A DNA stretch of 64,000 nt from Varroa destructor (GCF_002443255.2 NW_019211454.1:69278056-69342055); one strand, 5' to 3'; positions 11,901 through 25,203 are shown, counted from the first letter of the stretch. Notes: a model not told the origin generated them from the letters alone. Made by a program: numbers and translations.

Positions 11901-14900
11901 GCCTGTTGCTACATTCAAGCCGCTTGATTTGCTGTCCCGTATTAACTGTTACTACGTTCTATTCCACCGCATTATCGAAAGGCACCTTCTCGCGCAGATA
12001 TCATCCCGCTCGCGCAACTATGTTAACTCAGACGGGAAGACAGACAGCTTTCAGTCCCTCGGGCTGACTCCGTGGACTTTTTTAACCGGTAGACTGAGCA
12101 AAAAGAAAAACTGATGCGAGCGAGGAAAATGCCGACAAACAGAATAACAACAAGAGCACTAACGACACGAAAACGAGGTTCAACAACGAGTAGTAACGTA
12201 CTCGTGCATGGACCCAGATCTAGTTGCTGTATGTTGTTAAATCTTTGTTACTGTTGCCTTAGAACGTTTTCTGCTAAGCGAATTTCCCATCATTTGCTTA
12301 GGGCGTGGAGCTTCCCCGCTTGCAACTCTCTTACGAAGGAGAGAAGAACACAAAAAATTTCCGTTTAGCGTTTTTGCTCGCTGACCCAGTTTTGCCCATC
12401 ACAAGAATGGCTAAGGGCCATCATTTTACTGAAGTAGACCCGCCAACAAACCGATGATCAGAGGTGGCAATTTGCTCGTCGTTGTTCGAGAGAAGGGAGG
12501 AAAACGACTGAAATACAGTGAATGATGCCGGCATCTATGTACAATTTGAACAACAGGATTGGCTGATTCTGATAGAGAGATGGGGCATGCTGGCAGAGAT
12601 TTAGCATCTGATGGGTATTGCCTCTCACGAATCGGACGTCGAACATCTACATGTCACGATTGTGCTTCAGATACTTTTTAATTGCATGCCTCATTTTTGT
12701 AACAATATAGAAGAAGTCATTACCGAAATGATAGAGCGGAAATTACTTTGGATCCACTATGAATATAAAATCTAATTATACCTTTGTCTCCGCATAAGGA
12801 TAAGCGGAGTGGTTTTTATCGTCTCTATCACATTTTTCGCTGTAGATTAGATTGCAACGGCCAAGTCAGGTACGAATGATAACGCACTCCTTCAACGAAC
12901 CGTGCGGTCTTTGGCCAGGAGAAGCTAGAGAATTTGCTTCCGGTCGCATACGCCCAAATAACGTTTCGCAAAGATACAAACACATGCGCAGGCTGACCTT
13001 AACGAATTCTGCTATTGTTTTTTTGGATGGCTACATCGATTGCTTAAAATGTCAGTACTTGTCCATTTTTCACGTCTGTTAATGGTTCGAGGTTCTTCTA
13101 CAATTTTCTATTGGCCAAGAGTCTATTGGCACTAAGCAAGTGAGCGATGTGTCGTTTTCGATTATGATCGCCACCATGACACCGATCATTGTCCGGACAA
13201 TGACTTAACGGCCAATCGATGTTTTCCTTTAAGCCTCTGGCCACGGATCTCGTCCCCTGTCTCTTTCTGGTCCCATGGCCTGCGTTATTGTTGTTGTCGT
13301 TGTTGCTTTTGCTGTAGTGTTACGCAATCTCAAAACTGATGTCGGTTTTTACAAGGAGGAATGCGAGCCCCGATCATCGGCGTGTGTTATCTATGGGTTG
13401 TCTGTTGGTGTTAGGAGGCCTTCGGGTAGCGTTTAATGCCGGCAGCTTAATGGCTTTCAAATTGATGTTAAGGATAAGGTTGCTGATGGTATTAACGCTG
13501 ATGATGGATGTCGACCATCTTCAGATGACTGTTTCGATCTGGGTCAGTGGGTCAGACAGAGGCCACATTCACTTTCTTTGAGTAGCGATTTAGCTTTCTT
13601 CTGCCAAATGCTATAAACGTGTCGAATATTGTTGTTCCATGTTACTATTATGCTACATGTGCTCGAGGCCAAGCTCGTCAGTTCCTTAGAAAGGTAAAAT
13701 GCCGATTGCTGCGAGGGCCCATTGGGGTCGAATTCATGCACCGAGGCATTTAGGATGATGCAGGAACCGTGTCACACAGCTGGAACCCAACTTGCCACGG
13801 CACATTTTATTTGTCTTCATTCAACCGCGTTTATACGTTCCGTCATTAATGGATTTAAACAATCATGTATTCTATCGTTACGGCACATTGATACGCTTCG
13901 CTATCGAGCCTGGCTAAGGTTAAACTATACAATGTCTAGGCTCGACTAAGGTACAACCATTGGAAGATGACTGAGTGCTAACCTGATCATTAGGCAGACT
14001 GTTGGAAGGAAGTTGCCTTTTTCCGTCGTTAGCTCTTTCGGGTCGCCACAGCTATCGCTCGCCATTGACTGACATAACAAAACGTGCATAATTGTTTACA
14101 TTTCAGATAGAGAAAGAGATAGAGAGAGAGATTTCAGATAGAGAGTATTACTTAGGTATGCGGCAGCACAAAAGTATCTGTATATAGTACAAAAAAATGT
14201 CTGTATCGGCTCGTTAGCTGCGTCACATTATACTGACTGCTATTTTTGTATCATATTTAATCGGTTTTAGCTGATTTATTTCTTGCTGACAGGTACTGTA
14301 GGGTGTATGAATGAGAACTTCCAGATCAAAGGTAATATGACTTTTTAATCAAGTCAACATAATTTTCTAATCCGCAATATAATTACTGCTGTCGTGAAAG
14401 AGGTTCTCGCCCGGCCAAATTTTCGCTGATACCAGACCAGATCAAAAGCAGATATTTGGTTCATGAACAGAATGTGTCCATATTTCATAGCTTCCTTTTC
14501 GATTTCCTTCATGACCTTCCGACCTCTCACGCCTCCGGGTCATGCCCATACAATTCTCAGCCAGCTTGTTGGCATGTCCAGCACTCTTATCGACTGTTTG
14601 CGGTTCTCGTTTCTACTAGCAGTGCTCATTGTCCTTTTCAGTGTTCCGAGCTATTCACAAACAGTTCGGATCAGTCTGTTGCTTTAGATTTGAATCATGC
14701 TGGTTGTCGAAGGGTCTGTAAGCGTCCACGGCCAATTGTCGAAAAATGAATGAGGCGTTAAGAAGGCCAACATACGAAAAGTCGGGCAAACAAATCATCG
14801 ATGTAGATGAATCGGTATATTCGACTATGCAGTCATTTACAAACCCATTCGGGTGACACGTTCCATGTCCTACACGCGCAGCGGAAACGCACTGGCCATA

Positions 14901-17853
14901 GACTGCGAGAACGTCAGAGACTACTGAAAAGATTTTTACGAGACGTTACTTCCTTTCAGTATTACAGTGATGTTCGTACGTGGAAACGTAGTAAGCAAGC
15001 AAGCATCACCCGTATGTATAAGCTCTAGCTCCCTGTTTTCCTACTCTTGTTTCGTTGGGATAGGCGATTTTTAGCAGAATCATCGGGACTACAAACCATT
15101 ATTGTGCCCTCCCTGTTCGATGTCTGAAGCAAGCAAGGCATAGCCGATGTTCTTTCTGATTGCTCGCCTGATTTCGCTAATCATCAGACAGGCGCCACGC
15201 TAACGACTCGTCTGCGCCCAGCGCCATATTCTCCAACTATAAGGCCACAGATCTAATTGCCGTGAACATCTCTTCGTCCTAACGGAAGCGTTCCTTGACT
15301 GGCTCTTTTATTACAATGGACAATTGCAATACTTTTAATTTTTTTCCTATGAATTGAACTGTTTTTAGTGAAGGAGTAACGACGAGGAACACATGATGCT
15401 AGAAATACAATTGGCAGTTTGTGAAATGCACGCTAGAAATATGTAGCGGGCGCGAAATTTTGCCAAAAAGCGGCAGTAACGATGTCTCGAACGCTGGTCC
15501 CTCTGTCGATTGACTTCGGTTTAGACAAGGGTGGGTAGAAACTTGTCATTTGTTAAAGAGTGTTTGGGCGTGCGTGCTACCTAGGTGTCATAAGATGGCG
15601 CGGGTGGGGTTCGCATCACCCAAAATAACTACTCCGTCGTCATGACTGTGTACAGCATTGTGGTACCTTTTCATGTTGTGCTTGCTGTCTCTATGCGAAA
15701 CCTGACAGATGAACTACGCGTTGCGATACAATGCTTGTTAGACCAAAGGATAAAAAATAAGCGGAGATTTGAGAAGTTTTTGCGACTGCCATCACCAGCA
15801 CGCATAAAATAAATTAAGAGTAACATTCAAGATGAAGAGCTCAGCAGAACAGTAAATATAAACATAGATAAGATACGGAACAACAGCCAGTGATGATTTT
15901 AGCTAAATCAATGCGGGTGCGAATTTATCTAGAATCGCTGAGCGAGCACACTTTGATAGCAGCAGAAAGTACTATAACAGAAGTCATTTCCCAATTTAAT
16001 GGCCGTAACGAGGATAAAAACGTTATTGTCGTAGCCAAATTGCCAGTAGCAACACAAGCGTCAGCAGATAAACGTTATTGGTTCGTGGCCGACCTTTTCT
16101 TCGTGTCAGATTGAAGGCCCGCAAACGAGTGATATTCTTCTCATGAATGTAAAAACAAGCAAATTTTCGTCACTCTGGTCTCTCTCTGCACACATTCATG
16201 GTTGGAGAAAGGCCGTATTAGACCGCACCGAATTTTACGCCGCATTACATAATTCTCCGATGACACATAAATTGGGTGTTTTTATTTTTAGCGGCCTATT
16301 GTAAAGCTGTTGGTCTGCTGAACTCATCTCCTCTATGGTGTCTTCGTTCAGTAGTTTTCGACCTCGACAGATAGACAGATAGACAGACAGACACAGACTA
16401 TTGCTTTGAAGGCTCCAAGAACCGCTGTCCAAATGCAACCTGCATTTTCTAGGGAATGCCATTGAGATCTTGTCATAGTCATGTGGAAGTCATCCAAATG
16501 CACACGTACCCCACCCGTCTCTTAAAGCCATTATTTAATTCTCGGAACAATAGCTCCCGGAGCACGTTTTATCGAACGTAACCTAAAGGCGCATCTGTTA
16601 GGGGCAAAGTTCTAAAGAGTAATTGAGAGCGGATTGGCGGTGCCTTTTGTCAACACATGTTCAGTGGCTTAAGGTCTCGGTTCACCCAAGATAGATTTGC
16701 TCTGTTAGTGATTGTGATAAGGAAAAGCACAGTAAAGTGTCACACAGTATTTTGATACCACAGTTTGGTACAGCCGAGAGAACTATTGTTATGGGTATTT
16801 ATTAGGTATTTATTAGAAAACGATACCATGGTTGAATGGGCGTGCTAACAGTATCCGAACGATGTATCAGTGGCATTTTATTCAACCTAAAAATGTAGAA
16901 AAAAGTCCAGCTGTATAAATCCCCTATCACAAACTACAATGTTAACGTCAGTGCCGTAAAAGTTACTAACCAAAGTTTTTTTAGAGAAGTGGGATTGGTT
17001 CATGACTTGCGGAATCGAGTAGATAGTAATAACTGATTTTGAAACATATCTACGATGTTTCAAATCAATATTTATAGTTTAGTATATAAAATGGTCTGCA
17101 TCGGTAGGCAATTGTATGACACCACGTATTTCACAAAAATTTTTAATTTGTTCTTTTTGCAGATATGTATAGATTGTCTTACTGTTTTAATAAAATTTAG
17201 AGAAGGAAATGTTTAATAATAAGTGAGCTTTGTCTGCTTCTATTTTTAGTTCTAGTAATTTATATCGCACATACGGCAATAGTACCTGATAAAGGTATTT
17301 TCAGTTGTAGGCCGGTCATCTCTCCGCGGGACCCGGTTATGAAGTTAACGTTCTTAATAGAAATTTCGTATTTGTTCGCTGGTTTAAAAATATGACGGAT
17401 ATTTTATTGGCACATTTTTCTGCTTAACGTTATCTACTGTCGGTATGACTCCTGTCTAAAACTGTCTAAAAAAACAAGCGACCAGCCCAATCAAAGTAGA
17501 ATGATGTCCTTGTGATGCCGACATTTATAAAGAGATGAATATAAACCTACTTTATTTTACAATTTTTCAGCGTCAGCCTGTGACTTCTGTTTCGCAAGCC
17601 TACCCCTATCAGGCGTATCAGGCATACTTGGCCCAACAAGCTCAGACACAAGCAAACCAAGCTGCGCAGGCACAGGCGACTGCTGCACAAGCGCAGGCCG
17701 CTGCTGCCCAGGTACTATTATTGTTGCTATTATTGTTGTATTTTTCAATGAATAAAGCTTTCTACTTATAAATGTGTTACAACGATTTTCCAGGTTGCAC
17801 AAGCATCACAGGTCCAGAAGGCTCAAGCGACAGCGCGCCAACACCAGGGTTGA
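8877..17853 (+). CDS. Multi-exon gene, unknown protein with Ala/Gln-rich C-terminus
   Basis: Exon model: 8877-8961 (tentative), 10686-10747, 11159-11257, 17571-17711, 17794-17853 (stop TGA). Exons 2-5 have clear AG/GT borders (CAG|GTACGA, CAC|GTAAGT, CCCAG|GTACTA; acceptors TTTTAG, AAATAG, TTTTTCAG, TTTCCAG), and every junction after exon 2 is phase 0. The product is about 148 residues. A middle part (MLGFAKRTGYEGVAGLGGEQ, then VPKEFYDIMTMLDNAAIRYG) looks like a compact conserved domain. It is followed by YPYQAYQAYLAQQAQ and a long Ala/Gln low-complexity tail ending in ARQHQG. The tail resembles those of RNA-binding or transcription-associated proteins, but no motif names a family. The 3' UTR starts with a C-rich tract. 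AATAAA occurs at 19324 and 19476. Another donor-like GTAAGTG near 18018 hints at 3' UTR splicing. Confidence 0.6.
8962..10685 (+). other. Putative intron 1 of the Ala/Gln-tail gene
   Basis: AT-rich with no convincing coding exon. It contains alternative acceptor-like sites (TTTTTTTCAG at 9231, TAATATAG at 10167). The frame after 10167 stays open about 40 codons but is hydrophobic and not convincing. It has no repeat structure worth naming. Confidence 0.4.
12846..12869 (+). CDS. Possible 24-nt microexon (cassette) in intron 3
   Basis: A pyrimidine-rich acceptor (CATTTTTCGCTGTAG) and a good donor (TCAG|GTACGA) bracket exactly 24 bases. In the phase-0 frame of the flanking exons these read IRLQRPSQ without a stop. 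Inclusion would insert eight residues between ...AAASH and RQPVTS. Short AG/GT-flanked intervals do arise by chance. Confidence 0.2.
14103..14150. repeat. GA/GATA-rich simple repeat
   Basis: Imperfect purine-rich repeat of AGATAGAG/AGAGAG units, including a duplicated TTTCAGATAGAGA. Confidence 0.7.
16366..16396. repeat. GATA/GACA microsatellite
   Basis: Imperfect tetranucleotide array of GACAGATA and GACA units. Confidence 0.75.
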
Positions 17854-17892
17854 AAATAGAACCACAACAACATCAACGACAATTATGGAACT

Positions 17893-17942
17893 AGCCCCCC
17901 ACCCCCACCCCGCCCCGCCCCCGCCAACCCCAACCCCCCAGG
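17893..17942. repeat. C-rich tract in the 3' UTR
   Basis: A run of CCCCC, CCCCA and CCCCG units immediately after the stop codon of the Ala/Gln-tail gene. In an mRNA it could bind poly-C-binding proteins, but that is inference. Confidence 0.7.
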
Positions 17943-18028
17943 AAGGAGCCAAGGTTTTTTTAGGTTCTTCTCAAAATCTTTACATGGACCTTACTTTGGC
18001 CTTTGGCAGTCTGCTTCGACGTAAGTGA

Positions 18029-19979
18029 ACGGTCCTCAAGAGATGCCGAAGAATAAGCTTTGCTTTGGCTGACTGCTAAACCGGTTTAGTCGGCCACCTT
18101 GATGCTCATATCAAGACTACCTGTACATCCGTTTCTATCGAAAACACTTTAGCTCTTTGTCCCTCAACGATGAGTTTTCTAATCGGTGTTAAGTAGAACG
18201 ATACAGTTAGACATCTGCTTTCGTTCCGTTCGGATTCTCATTTCTGTTTTTTTTTTAAATTTTTTTTTTTTCGATGTTTTGAAGATTTTTCAATATTCGA
18301 CAGATCTTCTCGATATATTGTTATCTTCTGTAAATACCGCCATTATAAAAATAGTAATATGTTTAATTTTATGATGTTTGATCCTAATCTTCTAAGCTTA
18401 TGTGCACATTTACTCTTGTTGGTGACAACTTTTAATGATTCGGTAAAATGGTAACACCCCACAATAATAGCAGCTTACTTGTCACTGCTTGAGTTGATCC
18501 TGTCCTAAATGCACCTTCGCATGTACACGTGGTTCCAGCATAGCTTATAGGGGCATTTCTCTATTCTTTTAAATTGCATTTATAGCGTCATCTGTTAATA
18601 TCGTAACATTGACTTCACTAATATACATTCGCAAGGTAGTTGGCTACCGTCAGAAACACCTTTGATAGTGGGGTGTTTTTGTCCGCTTCTCATTGGCATA
18701 GGGATTAGAAATTACCCTAAACATGCGAGAAGTGGATATGTTATCCTTCAAACAAGACACAGATAGACTAGTGATGAAGTGCGTTCTTTCAGTTATCTAT
18801 TATGGGACAGTAATTCGTCCCATACTATTTATTGGTGCTGAGTGAATTTATCTGGCCATCTCTCCGACCCCCTATACACACAGACACAACGCCCCTGTCC
18901 AAGGGTTCTCCTCTAGTCTATTCTATAGTTGTTTCTCATTCTCAATCTTAGTGACCCATCCAGAATTCATCGTGATCTATAATAGTGCCCAAATCAAATG
19001 GAACAAAATGTTCCCTTTGCTCTTCCATTCTTCATAGACGGCATCGTCCATATCGACCGCAGTTGGTCGCCGAGTTTTACCTACCCTTAATAGCGCTACA
19101 CGAGACTTGGATGAACAATGAACATGAATAGGCTGTTATTTTAGTTAGACGATTTATATTGGATAAAGTCAATTAGGACAACTTTCTACGACGGTGATGA
19201 TATTGTAGCATCGTTGCTACAGGAGCTTTCACGACTTTTGTACGAATGATCGTTGCTATAAGCTGACGATTCCATAGAATCATTGAGATCCTTTCCATCA
19301 CTATATATTTTCACCAGTCAATGAATAAAACAAACGAGTTGATTGATATTGTTGCTCTCGTCATTGCTTAGTTAAGCGCTAGTATCCGTGGCTGTCAAAC
19401 AGTGGAAAATCTATACTTTCAGTACTATTTTTTTTTCCTATCCAAGTACGATACGACAATATTACTATAGGAACTAATAAACTTCGAACTTGTGGGTTAA
19501 TTGGCGCACACCTCAGTTGAGGGCAAAAGATTATGCTGTTTTCTAGTGATACGTACGTAAATCAGCACGATCACATGTCCGTCTCGTATGAGCTAGACTA
19601 CAGCCTATGAACTGAAAAAACCAACACGAGCCCCTACCGTTAAGCCACGTTAGTCGATGCCGATCACGAGCAATGCAATATACGCTTGGTTGCCGCCGTC
19701 TGGGTGATTGAACTCTCTCCTTGCGGCCGTTTTTAGCTGCCTCTTCCAAAGTCACGTCAGCCAGAAACATTCCGACCTTCTCAAGCGAAACTTACAAATA
19801 TGCTATAAACTACTAGAATACAAGATGCAAAATGAAGCACAAAATACGTTGTATAAAAGCGTTGAATTTTGCCTCTTTTTTCCTATGATTTTTGATTTTC
19901 AACATGAATTCGTTTGTGTAGAAAAAAATCAATAATCTTTTGTATTTTTTTCGGCAAATCTCATGATGCCGAAGAAGTG

Positions 19980-20010
<31 letters not shown>

Positions 20011-21974
20011 CATTTTTAACATCTCTACCCTAATTCCATTACTGACGGTAGCTTTGAACGGGATGAGGCAAGGCTACACATTTTCCACCTCATCGTTCGT
20101 GTATTGGATAACTTTTGAAAACTACATATAATCACGTAGCGAAAAAGTATTTTAAAGTAAAATTACTAAGCTAAACAGGCACCAGTTTGGTCGATGATCT
20201 ACCACTGCGGCTTCTGTGACAAACGATTGGTCTTCATTGAAACTAAAACAGCGCCACTAGGAAAGTTCTGCAAAAACCGACATACATGATCGTTTGGTGA
20301 TACGAAATTCAGGCTATAGAGCAAGCACTGCGCAATGAAATCAGAGTTCTCTAATTATTTTCCGGGTAGTTTAAGATGTGGTGGAACAAGAGATGACGCC
20401 TTTTCTGTCTACTTTCTGCTCTGTTCGATCTTCTGTTCGTCGTTGCTAGCAGAAGTCTGAATAGATCGTTTTGCCAGACGTCAGCAACTCGCGTTATACA
20501 TGATTTCTTAGAAGTTCCATCAAACACATAGCGTGAACCTCTTTCGCGTCAATTTAAGCTTTTGCGTAGATTTTGAATGGGTATTTTTTTATTCATCGCT
20601 CCCTGATGAGCCGTTTCAGAAATGGCTCAATTCTGTTCAGTGTCTATAGAGTTTGGTGGGTAGAAATGTTTAACGTAGCTCATGCACGGAGTATCATACA
20701 TTGGGCTCTTCTTATAGCGAGCTTTCCTCAAATGGCTTAAAACTGTTTGATAGTTAATATGTCTTCTACTCAGATGGCTAGTCAACATGTCTGCATCGCT
20801 CAATTTCTATCAACTTTTTCCCATAATTGGACGATAATGGGTTTTGACCATACGCAACATGATCTTTTATAAGTCAGAGGATCAATAGTAGAATTGTAAG
20901 AACTTTTACGGCAGTTTCACCCACCTTCAAAGTATCTTATCGTAGGACTGAACAGAAGAATTCCATCAAATCTTAGCTTTCAAATGATGTCCTGCGACCG
21001 ATACGCAATCCGATTATTATCTGAGATACAGTACTTAGTAATCTAGATGGAAAAACGGTTAATACTCTTTTTGCCGATATATACGGAGTGACACGTTCAA
21101 ATCGGGATTTTTTTGTCTCTGAACAAAAATAGATATTTTAACAAAAGTTTTTGAATGGGTTAGGAGTATCGTTCCCAGCAATCGTTAGTTTATTCAATAT
21201 AATCATCATTTACTGCCATTACATTTTTAACTTGGAATCTGAATTGATAACGAGCCCTTTTTAAAATATTCCTTCTTCGATCAGCATTTAATATCCTTGA
21301 TGTCGAGCAATACTAATAGGAGTGAGCTTGTTCAAATGCCTCTGATAGGAGGCGAAAAGTTCAAAATGGTCAAAAAGTTGAAAAGTGCAAAAACACCCGA
21401 AAAGGTTAGAAGACTAACTTTTTTTTAGCTTATCTGAACATAGTAATAAAGATTGTTTTTTTTTTTTTCTTTTATTATATAATATATAATTATTTCTATA
21501 GCAAAACCCAAGGTATATCAACAATGCCCTTTGAGCCATACTGATGAATCAAAACTGTATTTTGCCTCCAGTTTGCCTTTAACTCCTCAGGAAAGCTCTC
21601 CTCAGATCTTTTAGAAGCAGTGTGAAAATTAATAAGAACTTGAACCATTTATTTTGGGTAAAAAGAAAGGTTTTCAATCCTGGTGGGGGTTCTTCCAGCG
21701 CGAAGAAGTTGGATGGTTGGTGGCTGACCTTCGCCCAAACGATGCACTGGTGTTCGCCATTACGAATTGGTTGTTTTGTCTCAGAAAAAATTGGCTTCTG
21801 TTGGGTGTCAAGAGTAGCGGATGAATCGTACCCATATGAACAAACAGTTCATTTAAGAATAATTTTTGAAATACAAGCTCTCCAGAAGCTGTTGGAGCGC
21901 TAAGACAAGAGCGCAAAAAAAATTATTATTCTGGGCCAAATAGTCTAGAAATTGTTCGACTTTAAACTACATTG
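18029..21974. other. Gene-free stretch
   Basis: No supportable gene. AT-rich, with poly-T runs near 18247-18272 and the long T tract at 19980. AATAAA at 19324 and 19476 could terminate a long 3' UTR of the preceding gene. The frame near 21622-21903 is open but shows no recognisable protein. Confidence 0.5.
19980..20008. repeat. Poly-T tract
   Basis: About 29 consecutive T. It could be the poly-A tail of a minus-strand retroposed sequence. I see no obvious element body next to it, so a plain homopolymer is more likely. Confidence 0.85.
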
Positions 21975-21999
21975 TATATATATATATATATATATATAT
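21975..21999. repeat. TA dinucleotide microsatellite
   Basis: Perfect TA array of about 12 units. Confidence 0.9.
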
Positions 22000-22538
22000 T
22001 TGATATTACCATAAATGGTTCTTGAATATTGAAGGCATACGGCAGAATTTTACAGAGCTAACCATGTCCGACTAATGGCGAGGTTTGCCCTGTAAAATGA
22101 ACGAAATCGTACGGTTCAATGGAAATTGTCCGAAACGAACGGGATTGACGGTAAGAAAAAAAATTTCGAAAACTGATAGAACGTCTGATAATCCAAGAAG
22201 AGTGCCTTAAGGATTAAGAAGCGCAGAGAGTCAGGACATGCCTCAAGAAGGTTACGCTGACGTGATACGAACGCTAGGCAACGGGAACCGATCCATAAAA
22301 AAAAATAATAGCTTCCTTTGCACCGTTTTCCGGGCGAAGAGACCACGTTGCTTTCGGATTTTTTAGCTTCAGCAGCCGGGGAGAAGCGTTCGGGAACTTC
22401 GTGCGTACCAAGAGAGCGTTGCTAAAGCTAGATTCTCTGACGCTCGAACGGAGGACGGTCAAGTCCTTTACTTGGCCGTCCCTTGTATGTTAAATGAACA
22501 AAAATTAGCAGCGTTTTTTTTTTACTAGCTTTATTACA

Positions 22539-22745
22539 TCAGGACAGGCTAATTCGTGCGCGGTGGTATCCGTGTAGCTCGGGACCACTTAGGCCAGACA
22601 TCCTGAAAAAGTATGATTTATAGTCAGGCAAGTTCGGCGGGTATAATAGATTGCCATTGTGCTGGGATATAGAGCCGTCTAAAAATTTTTTCGCTGTCCA
22701 GCTAGCGTTAACAAGAGCGCCACCCCAACGTTGTATCAGCGCCAC
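22539..22745 (-). pseudogene. Possible decayed mariner-like transposase, C-terminal part
   Basis: The minus strand translates to a segment with NGNLLYPPNLPDYKSYFF. This resembles the mariner/IS630 transposase signature in which a Leu-Pro-His-Pro-Pro-Tyr-Ser-Pro-Asp-Leu block is followed by Asp/Ser-Tyr and an aromatic-rich Leu-Phe stretch. The upstream part (GALVNASWTAKKFLDG) could be the region between the second and third acidic catalytic residues, but no DDE/D triad is intact. Flanking minus-strand frames are interrupted. No terminal inverted repeats were found. It might be a chance match, although a better mariner fossil exists at 56.6 kb. Confidence 0.3.
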
Positions 22746-22769
22746 CCCAACGTTGTATCAGCGCCACCC
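22717..22769. repeat. 22-bp tandem duplication
   Basis: Two perfect 22-base units (22717-22738 and 22739-22760, starting GCGCCACCCCAACG) plus a 9-base third partial unit. It lies within the mariner-like fossil and interrupts its frame. Confidence 0.9.
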
Positions 22770-24237
22770 TACAGAGAAACAGGCTTTTGGGTTATTCATA
22801 AACCTAGAACATTTGAAAGCTACTTTCGTAGTAGCACATTGAATAGCGAGTTTTCAATTATCACCTGTTGCAAAGTTGGCCTGTTTATGCTTACGAAGAA
22901 CATCCCTCGGCACTTCGGAACGCATCCAATATATCATAATATAAATGTATATGCATTATTCTGTCTATAATATAGAACGTAATGTTGCCGCCATCCGTGA
23001 GGGTGATAGTCGTTGAGAAAAACACTCAGGAAATTACTGAGTAATCTTTAGAAATGTTCCCCCTTGCCAGCATACCAACACTCACGACCTGCTTATCTTC
23101 AAATCAAAGCGACAGACAGATGCGACCTAAATGGAAAGCTAATCAAAGGACAGGGCAAAGTGCGTCAAAGGTATGATGAGTTTTCACGATAGATACGCTG
23201 TTGTGATAATTATAAACAAGACTGATAGCACGTCTACGAAGAGGCTCTACAACAAAAAAAGAACAGTATTACCGCTGCGTATATACAAGTAAGGCACAAG
23301 GTCATCTGCTGATCGCTATACAGATAGTCCGAAGTTTAACTTGAAATCATAGTGTTATATTTACTTAAAGCACGCGCAAAAATAATACATTTGGAAAGCA
23401 CACAAAACACCTCTTTGATGTATACACACACAAATATATCTATATATTGTCGCATACTTCATATCAGCAGCTACTCTTATTACCAAAAGACGGGCAATTT
23501 TTTGTAGAAAGAAACCATCATGGCAATAACACAATGTTCTTTTATTAACAGGAGAGATAATCAGCTATTACCTAACATTTTCGCATCAGACAAATCTCCA
23601 TTGAAATCACAAATTGTAAATAGAACGCTTTATGCCATTTTGGTCATTGTGTAGTTACTGCAGAGTCCAAAAAAATGCGTCTGTCAAAGCAGAAAATCCA
23701 AGATAGGTATTAAAGTGAAAATTAAGTCGAAAATTAACGAAAAAAGTACAAAGCGATTTTTGGTTAGGCTAAGATGCTGTTTTCAAGATAAGGTTATCTA
23801 ACTTTTATAGGGTTGGTTGCCTTCTGATTTTGTGTGCCTTTTGTGTTATTTAGACATTTTGGTCCTGCTGAGTCGTTAGAGATTCGGGACTTTTGGCTTA
23901 CTACCAAACGAAACCTCAAGTCTGCTGAATTTTGGATGAAGCTTGCTTAAATGTGATTTTGACAAATCTAGAAGTGAACGTAGCTTTTCGTGGAGTTACG
24001 GTCGGTTGATAAGCATTTGCAATTTTTTTTTGAACCTTTTCATAGTAGTCTGTGAGCGGTTTCGACCTTGAATCTAACTAATGATGGAAACGAAGAGCAG
24101 TTTGTACTTTGAACAGCATGGAAAAAGCATCACTTCTTCGCCAGTGAAAAAAATTATTCCACGAGCGTCTACGACATTTTCCCATATTTCAACAACAAAC
24201 CCAGTTTTCAAGATCCTCTCGATTGTCAACTACTTAC

Positions 24238-24364
24238 CTATGAATTTCACGCGCCAGTGGTAGACAATGTCTTTCGATGGACGTAAAAGAACTTTTCGCT
24301 TAAGCTCTTGTGGGAGGGGTCTAATTTTTTTCAAGTAGAGGGAACTAGGCGGGCCAGTATTAGC
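24238..24364 (-). CDS. Candidate internal exon, minus strand
   Basis: The minus strand has a near-perfect donor ATAG|GTAAGTAG (exon end 24238). The frame leading into it is open and protein-like: PLPQELKRKVLLRPSKDIV, then YHWRVKFI. The best acceptor is TTGGAAAAAAAG|GCT after a T12 run (exon start 24364), giving 42 codons plus one base. No family is recognised. The weakness is that no partner exon with the right phase was identified. A minus-strand first exon lies upstream at 28029-27941. Confidence 0.3.
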
Positions 24365-25203
24365 CTTTTTTTCCAAAAAAAAAAAAGCTAAGCTTATCGC
24401 TAGAAGAGACGCTGATTTACAACCATTTACTGCCAAATTAGGTCGATAAAAGTTTGATTCGTTCACCGTATTTCCACATGAAGCCTTGCTGCACTATGTG
24501 AAGTCGGCTTTTGAAAAATTTGAATATTGCCATATTGAAAGATCACGCTTTTTGTGAGAAGCAAAGAGGAACAGTGACAACGTGCGCGTGTCCTCTAAAG
24601 CTCAGTTGATCGCACTGAAACTCGTGTAACTATTACGTCTATAACTACTGATCAAATCGTCAGGTGTTAACTGAGAGGAAAAATGCGCGAAGATAAACAA
24701 AAAAAGGCGGATATTAAAACATCGCCCATAGGGCGGCGCCTGGGGGCCATCCTTGACTAAGCTATGAGGAAATCTGCACACATATGTTACGCAGCTGCAA
24801 AGAAAAAGAAGAAAAGATCATGACAGGATTGGAAAAGATCATGGCTAACATTTATGGATCGCGGAAAGGTAAACAAAGGCTTTTTATTGTGGTGGACGAG
24901 TCGATAGCTCTGCACGGGAGCCCTCGCATGGACAAGACCGTCTGTAACGGAGGGCCTAACGGAAGTTGTTCTACAAGGTTTGAAGAACAGTAGTACTCAG
25001 GGGATTTTTCGCACCGAACGGTTAGCACATAGGCAGCATTCGTATCCGCAGGATCAATTCCTTGAGATCTGAAAGCGAAAAAGAGATAAGCAGTACAGAC
25101 AGACCTGTTAGTAGGTCTAAAAGAAACAACACCAGATTAATGGCAAACCTAATAGTATTCGTTTCGTTGTTCGCACCAGGGGCCGGCGTTCAGAACGTAA
25201 ACC

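Larger units (their letters stand above)
11258..17570 (+). other. Putative long intron 3 of the Ala/Gln-tail gene
   Basis: A 6.3-kb stretch between exons of matching phase. Scattered open frames (for example 11752-12114, 13339-13581, 14456-14749, 15890-16114) lack domains, splice context or consistent composition. It contains GA- and GATA/GACA-type simple repeats, an AAGATGGCG element near 15592 and a possible 24-base microexon at 12846-12869. Confidence 0.45.
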
